A stretch of DNA of 64,000 nt, taken from the NCBI RefSeq assembly GCF_900109755.1, contig NZ_FOAR01000007.1, positions 62,001-126,000 on the forward strand, read 5' to 3'. Numbering within the stretch: position 1 is the first letter of the stretch; each line of letters opens with the position of its first letter. Both the position numbers and the translations under genes were made by a program. The notes below the pieces were generated by a model that saw nothing but the letters and a program-made list of their open reading frames with translations, made no database searches and was not told where the DNA came from. Of the stretch, positions 36,244-44,118 are shown piece by piece. Origin of the DNA: Pseudomonas agarici (GTDB taxonomy: Bacteria; Pseudomonadota; Gammaproteobacteria; Pseudomonadales; Pseudomonadaceae).

Positions 36244-37086
36244 ATGAATTCAGCAGTGCAACCTCAGCGACTGGTACCCGGTCTTTCCGGCGTTCCGGAG
36301 ACCATGCTGATGACGGTATGGAACCGTGCCGCATTTGCCCAAGGGGCTGATCCATTGTTGGATGACCCGGTGTTGCTGCAACTGATCGAACGCATCGACT
36401 ACGACTTTCAGGGCCGCTTCGGCAAGGCCCAGGCGGCCCATGGCATTCGATCGCGGTATGCCGATGACCGCGTGCGGGATTTCCTGTCGCGTTACCCCGA
36501 CGGCACAGTGGTTGCCCTCGGCGAAGGCCTGGAAACCCAGCTGTGGCGTGTCGATAACGGTCGGGTGAAGTGGTATTCGGTGGATCTGCCTGAAGCGATC
36601 GAGACGCGTCGTGCGTTTCTCCCGGCCCATCCGCGCAATACGTTGTTGGCGTGTTCGGCTCTGGATCGGCAATGGCTGGAGGTGGTCAGCCAGCAGACGC
36701 GGGGGCCGGTGTTTGTCACCGCCGCCGGGCTGCTGATGTATTTTCAGGCAGCCCAGGTACTGGATTTGTTGCAACGATTGGTGCGACGTCTGGGGCAGGG
36801 CGAATTGTTTTTCGACTGTATCCCGCCCTGGTACTCGCGCAAGACCTTGAAGGGACTGGCCATGACGCCGCGCTACCAGGTTCCGCCGATGCCGTTTGGC
36901 ATCGCCTTGGGCGAGCTCGAATCCTTCGTGCACCAAGTGCCGGGGCTACAGGTGGTGCAAGCCTTGACCTACGGCGAGCCCTGGCCTCGCTATATACGCG
37001 CCCTGGCATTACTGTCGCGCATTTGGCCGCTGCGCCAGCGTTTGGCCCCCGCGCTGGTGCATTGCCGTTTCACCCACCATGACTGA
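36244..37086 (+). CDS. SAM-dependent methyltransferase, leucine-carboxyl-methyltransferase-like (TcmP/Ppm1 type)
   Basis: This 280-residue protein has the LCM-type layout: VVALGEGLETQLWRVDNG near residue 96 in place of the family motif LGAGLDTR, then YSVDLPEAIETRRAFLP with the acidic residue that binds the SAM ribose, and FVTAAGLLMYFQAAQV in the active-site region. The ATG at 36244 follows GGAG at eight bases. It is the first gene of a two-gene unit with the AraC activator, divergent from the siderophore operon and beside the candidate Fur box. HMWP1 already contains both methyltransferase domains needed for yersiniabactin, so this enzyme may add a further O-methylation, or have another role. 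The substrate is unknown. Confidence 0.75.
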   Translation: MNSAVQPQRLVPGLSGVPETMLMTVWNRAAFAQGADPLLDDPVLLQLIERIDYDFQGRFGKAQAAHGIRSRYADDRVRDFLSRYPDGTVVALGEGLETQLWRVDNGRVKWYSVDLPEAIETRRAFLPAHPRNTLLACSALDRQWLEVVSQQTRGPVFVTAAGLLMYFQAAQVLDLLQRLVRRLGQGELFFDCIPPWYSRKTLKGLAMTPRYQVPPMPFGIALGELESFVHQVPGLQVVQALTYGEPWPRYIRALALLSRIWPLRQRLAPALVHCRFTHHD

Positions 37087-37097
37087 GGGACAACCCT

Positions 37098-38054
37098 ATG
37101 TCGATTGTTACCACCTTGCGTCCCAGTGCCCCTACGCTGGAGCAGCATAATCAGTACATGCCGGGCATCGTCTGGAGCGAAGTTCACGACGGTGTACGCA
37201 TTGGGCTGGTGGACGGTTTTCCTGCTCGGGATGTGTGTCGCCAGGTCAATGTGGATCGGCATTTATCTCTGGCGATGATGATCAAGGGCAACGGCCATTT
37301 CGTGATGGAAGGCGTGCCTGAGCTGTGTACCTACGATTCGGGTTATTGCTACCTCAGTTGTGCCTGTGAACCGTTCACCGGTATGGACTTTTTTCCGGCC
37401 TATCACGACCTGAAACTGGCGATTGTGCATTTCAGCCTGGAGTGGCTGGAGGTCTTCGCACCGTTGATGGCAAGTGGCAAGGGCAGCGGACACTGGTTCT
37501 CCCATCCTCAGCGCCAGGCTGGCGTGCTGCGCCTGCGCATGACCGCCGAGGAGCAACGGATTGCCGGGTGTTTTATGGCCGACGGCGTGCCGGACAATCC
37601 GCTGCTAGGTCTCAAGGCTCATGCTCGGACCATGGAGTTGCTCTGGGGGCTGGCGCGCCGCCTGACGGCTGAAGGTATTGAACTTGAACCAGCGCCGTTG
37701 TCCCTCGATACGCCAGCGCCGCCGCGCATCAACCGGCGCGAGCGGCGCCTGTTGCTGGCGGCGCGTACCTACATTCAAGAGCATTGTCTGGAGCCGCTGA
37801 CAGTCCCCGAAATCAGTCGCATGGTAGGCATTGGGCACGGTGTGCTCAAGCGCCAGTTCAACGAACTGTTCGGCACCAGCGTCTACAGCTACGTGCTTGA
37901 TTGTCGGTTGGAGCAGGCCGGCAAACTATTGAGAAGTTCGGATTTGCCGATCAAGGAAGTGGCCTGGCGTTGCGGGTTTTCCCATAGTAGTCACCTCTCG
38001 CGCCTGTTTCGCCAGCGTCATGAGATGTCGCCCAAGGAATACCGCCAGGCATAA
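37098..38054 (+). CDS. AraC-family activator of the siderophore locus (YbtA/PchR-like)
   Basis: This 318-residue regulator has an N-terminal ligand-sensing half and a C-terminal pair of helix-turn-helix units: LTVPEISRMVGIGHGVLKRQFNELFG (about residues 235-260) and LPIKEVAWRCGFSHSSHLSRLFRQRHEMSPKEYR (about 282-315). It follows the methyltransferase stop by 11 bases with GAGGGA as ribosome binding site. In related loci such proteins bind Fe-siderophore or the siderophore itself and activate biosynthesis and receptor genes. It is convergent with the receptor gene, with a hairpin between them. Confidence 0.88.
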   Translation: MSIVTTLRPSAPTLEQHNQYMPGIVWSEVHDGVRIGLVDGFPARDVCRQVNVDRHLSLAMMIKGNGHFVMEGVPELCTYDSGYCYLSCACEPFTGMDFFPAYHDLKLAIVHFSLEWLEVFAPLMASGKGSGHWFSHPQRQAGVLRLRMTAEEQRIAGCFMADGVPDNPLLGLKAHARTMELLWGLARRLTAEGIELEPAPLSLDTPAPPRINRRERRLLLAARTYIQEHCLEPLTVPEISRMVGIGHGVLKRQFNELFGTSVYSYVLDCRLEQAGKLLRSSDLPIKEVAWRCGFSHSSHLSRLFRQRHEMSPKEYRQA

Positions 38055-38060
38055 AAGAAA

Positions 38061-38075
38061 GGGCCGGTTGGCCCC
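38061..38075. terminator. Hairpin between convergent AraC and receptor genes
   Basis: GGGCC (38061-38065) and GGCCC (38070-38074) pair around the loop GGTT, with A-rich sequence on one side and CTTC on the other. The stem is short and the T run is weak, so it is a modest candidate for a bidirectional terminator. Confidence 0.4.
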
Positions 38076-38091
38076 TTCATGCAGGGCGGCT

Positions 38092-40095
38092 TCAGAAGGC
38101 GATTTTACTGCTGACACCCAGTTCACGCCCTTGACCTGGCTGACTGAACGGGTTACCGGCGGAGAGGTAGGAGTAAGTACGGTAATCCTTGTTTCCCAGG
38201 TTGTTGCCATACAGCGCCAGTTCCACGTCGGGCGTGGGTAGCCAGGAAAGCCGTGCATCCACGAGGCTGTAACCCCCCTGGGCAACCTGGTTATCGACAT
38301 CGAAGTCGTGTTTGCCGGTGTAGCTCAGGCCGACGCTCGGACGCAACTCGCCCAACTGATTGCCGAAGAAGAAACTGCGTTCGGCCGACACGCGCAAAGT
38401 GCGGTTGGGCGTGTAAGTCAAATGGTTACCCTGGCGCTCGGAGTCGAGCATGCGGTTGCGGTTGACGGTGCCGGCGAGACGAATCGAGGTGGCGTCGTCG
38501 ACGCGCCAGTCCAGCGACATCTGTGCGCCTTCGCTGCGGGCTTTGCCAATGTTGGCCAGCGATTGCGTACCGGTGCCGGCGGCCCCGATAAACTGCTGCA
38601 CGTCATCAATATCGATGCGATACACCGCGGCGTTGAGCCATACGCGTTTGTCCAGCAGGCTCGACTTGACGCCTATTTCGCTGCTCAGGGATTTTTCCGG
38701 TGAATAAGCCACGGCACCCGGGGTCATGGCGCCGATCCGATTGTAGCCGCCGGTCTTGAAACCCTGGGTGAGAGAAGCGTAGAGGCGTGTATCAGGCGTG
38801 GCCTGAAAGCCCAGGGCGATTTTCGGCGTGGTGCTGGTGAAGGTGTCGTGACCTTTATAGGTGAAGCCTGGGGTGTAGGTGGCGTTGGTTTGTACGTATC
38901 GGGTATCGGCCTTTTCCTCACTGTGACGAACGCCCAGGGTCAGGTCCCAACGCGGCGCGAGGTGCCAGGTGAATTCGCCGAACACGGCTTTCTCGGTGTT
39001 GTCGATACGACTGTCGGCGGCGCCGTACAGGCCGAACAACGGCGCGCTAGTGTCCGGTTCACGCTGGGAATGGCTGCGACTGTTCTGCCAGTAGAGACCG
39101 CCGACAGCATCCCAGGTGTGATCGGCCCCCTGAGTGGCGAGGCGTAGTTCCTGGCTGATGGTGCGCTGGGTTTCCGGCCAGAGGAAACCCAGGTCGCCGA
39201 ACAGCCGCTCGTGGCGGTAGCTTTGCAGGGCCGTGATAGCGGTCAGCTTTAGCGCGTCGCTCAAGCTCCAGTCCATGGTGGCACTGCTGGTTTCTACCCG
39301 CCGTGTGTACTGCGACTCCAATAACGGGACGCTAGCCCGGCGTCTTTCATAGGTGGCATCGGCCAAGTATTGCTCGTTGTAGGAGGTCAGCCGATCACGG
39401 GCATAGGCCAGTTTCAGGTTGAAATCCGCGTTCGGGCGATAGGTCAGCGCCAGGTTGCCGCCGCCGTTGTCGCTGTCGCCGTGGTGAGGGCTGCGGGTCA
39501 GCTCGCCGTCGACGTCGTCGTGATAGAGCGCGCCCTGGAGAAACAGAGTGTCGTCCACCAGCGGCGTCGAGGCCGTCACGGCGACCTGGCGGTGCAAGTT
39601 GCTGATGCGGCTTTGGACCGTTGCGGTCGGGGTGTGGTCGGGTGGGCGTGTGATGATGTTCAGCGCGCCGGCTTGGGCATTGCGGCCATACAGCGTGCCC
39701 TGGGGGCCGTTGAGTAATTCGATGTGCTCGATGTTCAGCAGTTGCTGCTGGAACGTGCCCAGGTATTGCGGGACGCCATCGACATAGACACCCACCGGTG
39801 CATTGTAGGGATCGGACGAGGAGACACCGCGCAAACTCAGGCTGGGGAACAGCCCTGCGCCGGTATTGCGTACCAGCAACTCGGGAAACACTCGCTCCAG
39901 CTCACCGCTGTTGTAGACATTGGCCCGCTGCAAATCGGTCTCGGTGGCAACCGACAAGGCGAGATCGGTCTGGTCCTGCGCCTGTAGCCGTTTGTTGGCG
40001 GTCACTTGCAGCTCGGGCAAGGTCAAGGCGTTGTCCGCCAACGCGTAGCGGGTAAGGGCGAACAGGATCGCCAGGCTGGATAGAGCGCGCAGCAT
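38092..40095 (-). CDS. TonB-dependent siderophore receptor (FyuA-like)
   Basis: This is a 667-residue outer-membrane receptor, close to the length of FyuA. A signal peptide ends near residue 20 (RYALAD). The TonB-box region and plug domain follow: LPELQVTANKRLQ, LSLRGVSSSDPYNAPVGVYVD, LNIEHIELLNGPQGTLYGRN and AGALNIITRPP. The C-terminal beta-barrel ends in a phenylalanine (GVSSKIAF), as required for insertion by the Bam machinery. It imports the ferric siderophore using TonB energy. It forms its own minus-strand unit, with direct repeats and a Fur-like palindrome just upstream, between it and the second AraC gene. Confidence 0.92.
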   Translation of the reverse strand: MLRALSSLAILFALTRYALADNALTLPELQVTANKRLQAQDQTDLALSVATETDLQRANVYNSGELERVFPELLVRNTGAGLFPSLSLRGVSSSDPYNAPVGVYVDGVPQYLGTFQQQLLNIEHIELLNGPQGTLYGRNAQAGALNIITRPPDHTPTATVQSRISNLHRQVAVTASTPLVDDTLFLQGALYHDDVDGELTRSPHHGDSDNGGGNLALTYRPNADFNLKLAYARDRLTSYNEQYLADATYERRRASVPLLESQYTRRVETSSATMDWSLSDALKLTAITALQSYRHERLFGDLGFLWPETQRTISQELRLATQGADHTWDAVGGLYWQNSRSHSQREPDTSAPLFGLYGAADSRIDNTEKAVFGEFTWHLAPRWDLTLGVRHSEEKADTRYVQTNATYTPGFTYKGHDTFTSTTPKIALGFQATPDTRLYASLTQGFKTGGYNRIGAMTPGAVAYSPEKSLSSEIGVKSSLLDKRVWLNAAVYRIDIDDVQQFIGAAGTGTQSLANIGKARSEGAQMSLDWRVDDATSIRLAGTVNRNRMLDSERQGNHLTYTPNRTLRVSAERSFFFGNQLGELRPSVGLSYTGKHDFDVDNQVAQGGYSLVDARLSWLPTPDVELALYGNNLGNKDYRTYSYLSAGNPFSQPGQGRELGVSSKIAF

Positions 40096-40157
40096 GAGAA
40101 GGCCTTGGGGTAGATGAAGTGACGCTATCTTCTGGAGATGGCCCTTGCAGTGCGCGT

Positions 40158-40186
40158 GTGATCGGGGTCATTGTCCGCGTGATCGG
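40158..40186. promoter_or_regulatory. Direct repeats upstream of the receptor gene, candidate AraC-activator site
   Basis: GTGATCGG occurs at 40158-40165 and again at 40179-40186, a period of 21 bases or two turns of the helix, which is the geometry of AraC-type dimer sites. The repeats lie 63-91 bases before the receptor start. Which of the two AraC proteins binds is not known. Confidence 0.45.
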
Positions 40187-40195
40187 AACTATAAT

Positions 40196-40210
40196 TGATA
40201 AGTGTTATCA
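40196..40210. promoter_or_regulatory. Candidate Fur box between receptor and second AraC gene
   Basis: TGATAA-GTG-TTATCA is a perfect inverted repeat embedded in AT-rich sequence and resembles a Fur site. It lies 33 bases before the chosen start of the AraC gene at 40243 and about 100 before the receptor. Confidence 0.55.
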
Positions 40211-40242
40211 TTTGTACTATGTTCCCAAAGAGCAGCTTCTCC

Positions 40243-41178
40243 ATGAGCCTTAATCATTACTGCGCTGACTATGAACTGCCCAAAGTGTTGACCGAGGAAG
40301 TGGGGGACGAGCTCGACATCCGCCTGATCGAGTGGCAGGTGGATGAAGACCGCCACCTCGACTCCTCTTGCGAGGCTTCGTTGACGGTGTCCTATCACGC
40401 CAACTGTGCTGGCTGGCGGCAGTTTGCCGATACCCCGGCGTTGAGTTGGCGCAAGGACCATTGCTCGCTGTTTCATTCCACCCGTGGGGTCAAGGGCGTG
40501 GGCTTCGTGCCTGCCGGCACGCGTTGGCGCGGGGTCAATATCAGTTTCGCCGCCCACCGTCCGGGGCTACTCGAACTGGCTACACAGCTATTCGAATTCA
40601 CCGGCAATTGGGAAAAGACCAGCACCTCGGATAACGCCGCACGCCTGGCCCAATTCCCGGCGCCCCAGGTGGTACGGCGCATCGGCCAGGAAATGCTCGG
40701 TTGCCGACTCCAAGGCGTAGCCCGGGACCTGCTCCTGCGGGGCAAGGCCTATGAAATGCTCGGCCAGCTCACCGCGCATATCCAGGATCTGGAGCACTTT
40801 AACGGCGTGAACAGAGGCGGGCGCGATCTGGCACGGGTCGAGCGGGCGCGCGCATTGCTTCAAGCACACCCCGAGCACGACTGGACCATCGAAAGCCTGG
40901 CTCAGCGCGTCGAACTCAACACTCGCAAACTCAAACAAGGCTTTCGCCAGCTCTACGACAGCGGCGTTTATGGCTGCCTGCAAAAAATGCGCATCGAACG
41001 CGCGGCGCAACTGTTGCGCGAACAAGGTCGCGTGAGCGACGTGGCGGCAGCGGTGGGTTATACCAATGCCAGCCATTTCGCCAAAGTGTTCCGTCGGTAC
41101 TATGGGGTCAATCCGTTGCATTTCAGTACATCGAATGCTGAGTGTACCGACCTGCCACCGCGACTCACCGCCGGCTGA
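40243..41178 (+). CDS. Second AraC-family regulator (PchR-like)
   Basis: This 311-residue protein has the PchR-type N-terminal half (for example CSLFHSTRGVKGVGFVPAGTRWRGVNISF) and C-terminal helix-turn-helix units WTIESLAQRVELNTRKLKQGFRQLYDSGVYGCL and RVSDVAAAVGYTNASHFAKVFRRYYGVNPL. The start is uncertain: ATG at 40219 or 40243 and TTG at 40195 are all open. I chose 40243 because MSLNHY gives the usual length and the upstream options run into the Fur-like palindrome. It differs strongly in sequence from the AraC protein at 37098, so the two are not a recent duplication. Possible targets are the receptor gene and the synthesis operon. Confidence 0.82.
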   Translation: MSLNHYCADYELPKVLTEEVGDELDIRLIEWQVDEDRHLDSSCEASLTVSYHANCAGWRQFADTPALSWRKDHCSLFHSTRGVKGVGFVPAGTRWRGVNISFAAHRPGLLELATQLFEFTGNWEKTSTSDNAARLAQFPAPQVVRRIGQEMLGCRLQGVARDLLLRGKAYEMLGQLTAHIQDLEHFNGVNRGGRDLARVERARALLQAHPEHDWTIESLAQRVELNTRKLKQGFRQLYDSGVYGCLQKMRIERAAQLLREQGRVSDVAAAVGYTNASHFAKVFRRYYGVNPLHFSTSNAECTDLPPRLTAG

Positions 41179-41642
41179 ACCCTGGCGCACAGGGTTGTCC
41201 GCCCAGCCAATACTTCGCCCTCCGTTCCTGCGAGCTGTCGCTAGTGGCCTGTGTGGTGAGTTCTATGAGTCAATTTCGGCGCCATAAATCCCTGACTTGC
41301 GTTGCTGTTCCTCGCCATAGCCCGGCTATGACTCGTCACAGCGCCTTGGCCATGGACTTATGGCATCCGAGGCCTTTGGCGACGCCACCTCCAACGACCG
41401 AGTAGCGGCGGTACGCGGCATGGGCGTTGATTGCCGCTACCGAGATAACCGCCATAGCGGTGAGTCCCTAAACGACTACGAGGACCAGCCGATTATTCAC
41501 TATTTCGAGTCTTGTTCGTTCGATAGCATCCCTTGCAGGCACCGTGTCATCGACCCAGGCGAGACTTCTGAATCATTCGCCCTCATGCTGCCCCGGCCCT
41601 GACTCATCCAAGCACAATAAATTCAAGAAATTGGGGTGAACA
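41179..41642. other. 464-base intergenic region after the siderophore locus
   Basis: It contains the inverted-repeat element at 41279-41366 described separately. The remaining sequence up to the MFS gene has no gene that I can support. A short ACCGC-CATA-GCGGT palindrome is present around 41449. Confidence 0.5.
41279..41366. repeat. Imperfect inverted-repeat element, about 88 bases
   Basis: The outer arms CCATAAATCC (41282-41291) and GGACTTATGG (41354-41363) pair in nine of ten positions. An inner perfect hairpin CATAGC-CCG-GCTATG lies at 41316-41330. The nested structure resembles the small dispersed intergenic repeats of Pseudomonas genomes. Only one copy is visible in this window. Confidence 0.45.
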
Positions 41643-43034
41643 ATGAATGACTCCAGAATGCGGGTGGGCCGCTTTCGCTGGCTGGTAGCGACTCTGTATT
41701 GCCTGGCATACATGGTGGCGGGGGCTGATCGAGCGAATATCGGCGTGGTCCTGCCCTTTATCAAACAAGAATATGTACTGAGCAATACCGACATCGGCGC
41801 CATGGCCAGTCTGTTTTATATCACCTACGCCGTTGTCCAGATCCCAGCCGGTTATTACTTCGGTAAAGTCGGCATTCGCACATTGCTCACCGGCTCGCTG
41901 ATCCTGACATCGCTGGCGACGTTGTTGATCGGTTTCACCCAGAGCGTCCTGCAACTGAAGATGGCCCGAGCGCTGCTGGGCGCGGCCGAAGGTCCGATCG
42001 GTATCGGTATTATCGCCATCATCAATCGTTGGTTTCCGGAGCGGGAGAAAGGCTTTGCGACCGGCCTCTATATGTCCGCGATCAAGACAGCCCCGGCGTT
42101 CGTGCCACCGCTCTGCGCACTGTTGATCCAGCTATATGGCTGGCGCGAAGTGTTCTACCTCTTCGCCGTTCCGGGATTTTTCATTGCCGCGCTGTGGTAC
42201 TGGCTGGTCAAGGACGAACCTTCGCAAAGCAAATACTGCTCGCAACGCGAGGTCGAATATATCCAGGAGACCGGCGCAATCCACAGACCTGATGCATCGA
42301 GGCCGCGCGATGATAAGGACAGGCGCTGGCTGGACCGCTTCATTCGTTCGCGCGATGTGCCGCTACTGGATAACAATCGCGATATCCTGCTGTCGTGGAA
42401 CAACTGGGCGTGTACATTTGGCTACTTCCTGATGGTCGGTATCGCCTATTCGATCATGACGTGGGTGCCCACCTACCTGTTGAACGTCAAACACTATTCG
42501 ATCATGAGCATGGGGTTTGTCGCCTCGGCGCCGTGGGTGGGCGCGATCATCGGTAATTTGCTCGGCGGTTGGCTGTCGGATCGGCTTTTCGACAAGCGGC
42601 GCAAACCGGTGATGTTGATGACGGCGGCATCGACGGTGGTGATGATGTACGCCTTGATTCACTCGCCAGCCGACCCCATGCTGCTGGCCTCACTGTTCAT
42701 GTTGGCGGGTGTTTTGCTGAACCTCGGGTATTCGACTTTTCTGGTCTACCCGATGGGCCTGGCCTCCAAGGAGAAGGTTCCGTTTGCCGCCGCGGTGGTC
42801 AATACCGGCGGCTCGCTGGGGGGCGCGTTTGTACCCTTCGTTATCGGGGTCATCCTGGACAGCTACAACTGGGACTATGTGTTCGGTTTCCTCAGCATCT
42901 GCTCACTGACCACATTGGCGCTGGTACTGACCATGATCGAGCCTCGGCGTTTTGCCACGGTTGTCAGGACTGTCGAGCATGCGGAGGCAGAGTTGATGTC
43001 ACAGGGCGGTGGCCGTTTGCATTTAAAGCGCTGA
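41643..43034 (+). CDS. MFS transporter, anion:cation symporter (ACS) family
   Basis: This 463-residue protein has 12 predicted membrane segments. YMVAGADRANIGVVLPFIKQEY in the first helix region, RALLGAAEGPIGIGIIAIINRWFPEREKGFATGLY after helix 4, and GGWLSDRLFDKRRKP in the central loop are typical of the ACS branch, which carries organic anions such as sugar acids and aromatic acids by proton symport. It stands alone, has a GGGGTG ribosome binding site, and is followed by a hairpin. Nothing nearby gives its substrate. It is not obviously part of the siderophore locus or the catabolic operon further right. Confidence 0.85.
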   Translation: MNDSRMRVGRFRWLVATLYCLAYMVAGADRANIGVVLPFIKQEYVLSNTDIGAMASLFYITYAVVQIPAGYYFGKVGIRTLLTGSLILTSLATLLIGFTQSVLQLKMARALLGAAEGPIGIGIIAIINRWFPEREKGFATGLYMSAIKTAPAFVPPLCALLIQLYGWREVFYLFAVPGFFIAALWYWLVKDEPSQSKYCSQREVEYIQETGAIHRPDASRPRDDKDRRWLDRFIRSRDVPLLDNNRDILLSWNNWACTFGYFLMVGIAYSIMTWVPTYLLNVKHYSIMSMGFVASAPWVGAIIGNLLGGWLSDRLFDKRRKPVMLMTAASTVVMMYALIHSPADPMLLASLFMLAGVLLNLGYSTFLVYPMGLASKEKVPFAAAVVNTGGSLGGAFVPFVIGVILDSYNWDYVFGFLSICSLTTLALVLTMIEPRRFATVVRTVEHAEAELMSQGGGRLHLKR

Positions 43035-43072
43035 TATAAAACCTGCGCCGTTGAACGTCCGACCCAACGTTG

Positions 43073-43105
43073 AAAGCCGGCTCGGAATGTTCATTTTCCG
43101 GCTTT
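43073..43105 (+). terminator. Hairpin after the ACS transporter gene
   Basis: AAAGCCGG (43073-43080) and CCGGCTTT (43098-43105) pair perfectly around a 17-base loop. The A/T ends of the stem allow function in both directions. It also covers the end of the broken minus-strand gene at 43091. Confidence 0.55.
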
Positions 43106-43611
43106 CTGGTCAGCCTCAAGGGTCGAAGTCACGAGTGGATCGCGTGCCTTGGCCAACCACCACAGGGTGGCTGTCCCTAGAAGGGTCGTCAGTATGGCCA
43201 GAATCAGGATCACCTGCTGCGTGCCCAAAGGCGTCTAAAGCCCTAACCAATATCCAGCGACCCTTAATCCCATCATAGCTACAAAAAGAAAAATACCTAT
43301 AAGCATAGGAATTATTAATAACCGCTTATAGCGAGCAGGTAATCTACGCATCTCATCGATGTCGACAATGCCTTTTTTGCGCAGAGATTTGGCACCATCA
43401 TCACTATCGCAATTACGCCTCCTCGAATTACTTTCCCAAGCAAGCCGCCACCGGACCATGCTTCTCTAATGGTTACTACAGAAGAACAATTTGGAAGCCG
43501 ACCTTCGATAACCTCAACGTAGTTATGAGCAATTATAGCAATCGCAATCAAATTGACAATCATGGGAACCATTATAAAAATACCCAATAGTCCTATAGAG
43601 ATACTTGTCAT
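43091..43611 (-). pseudogene. T6SS immunity-like membrane protein, broken by frameshift and amber codon
   Basis: The ATG at 43611 overlaps the toxin stop (ATGA). The frame encodes hydrophobic segments (MTSISIGLLGIFIMVPMI; VIAIVMMVPNL; LIIPMLIGIFLFVAMM; VILILAILTTLLGTA) that suggest a four-helix inner-membrane protein. At the A6 tract 43373-43378 the frame is lost. Adding one A restores CAKKGIVDIDEM and the rest. At 43235-43237 there is an in-frame TAG, after which TPLGTQQVILIL continues in the same frame to a TGA at 43091. Repaired, the protein would be about 173 residues. Position after a putative membrane-active toxin suggests an immunity protein. The region is markedly AT-rich compared with its neighbours. 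Confidence 0.6.
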
Positions 43612-44109
43612 TTTGTAACTGCTCCATAAATATATTCTCCAATTTTTCCACCGACCCACTGACCTCCTTCCCCGCCCACCCATCTGCCAGCGGCACCTCC
43701 TATTACAGTGCAGGCCAATGCACCTGGGCCGGTTGTAATTCCTAGCTGTAGGGTATCGCCTGTTTGAGCAGCTCAAAATTATCAAGAAAAAAATCATCAG
43801 CTTCCACCTCGTTAGCAAGCAACGCCGTAGGCACCTCGGCAGCCTTTGCCATCAGGAAAGCTTCTTGAGCGGTAGACGACGGGGTTGAAGAGTCCCCCAC
43901 AATCACCAGTTCACCAGTTCACCAGTTCACCAGTTCACCAGTTCACCAGTTCACCAGTTCACCAGTTCACCAGCAAGAACAACTGAGCCCGAAATGTGGG
44001 AGTTGAGAGCAACAAACTTGGCTTTGACATTCTTTGGCAGCGCAAGATTGGCTTTCAGAGAGTCGAAAGTCTGCGTTCTGGAATTGATAAGGGATCGTGC
44101 GTCGGGCAT
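43608..44109 (-). pseudogene. Hcp-linked T6SS toxin candidate, disrupted by 8-bp repeat expansion
   Basis: The ATG at 44109 has a GAGG ribosome binding site and starts MPDARSLINSRTQTFDSL, a family I know only as a hypothetical next to hcp. After about 50 codons the frame enters eight copies of AACTGGTG and stops at TGA. With a single copy the frame continues without a break as GELVIVGDSSTPSSTAQEAF. A second lesion, one missing base near 43752, separates FELLKQA from the glycine-rich tail LGITTGPGALAC and VIGGAAGRWVGG, which ends at a TGA overlapping the next gene. Fully repaired it has about 148 residues. The glycine-zipper tail and the membrane-protein neighbour suggest a membrane-active toxin. 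Confidence 0.6.
43904..43973. repeat. Octanucleotide tandem repeat, 8.75 copies
   Basis: CACCAGTT is repeated exactly eight times (43904-43967) with six further bases. It lies within the toxin reading frame (AACTGGTG on the coding strand). Because eight is not a multiple of three, changes in copy number shift the frame, and any allele with two or more copies meets TGA inside the array. Confidence 0.95.
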
Positions 44110-44118
44110 GGTCTTGCC

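Noticed and set aside
43904..43973. The tandem array considered as a CRISPR or satellite
   Set aside because: The unit is 8 bases with no spacers, and the array lies inside a coding frame. There are no cas genes.
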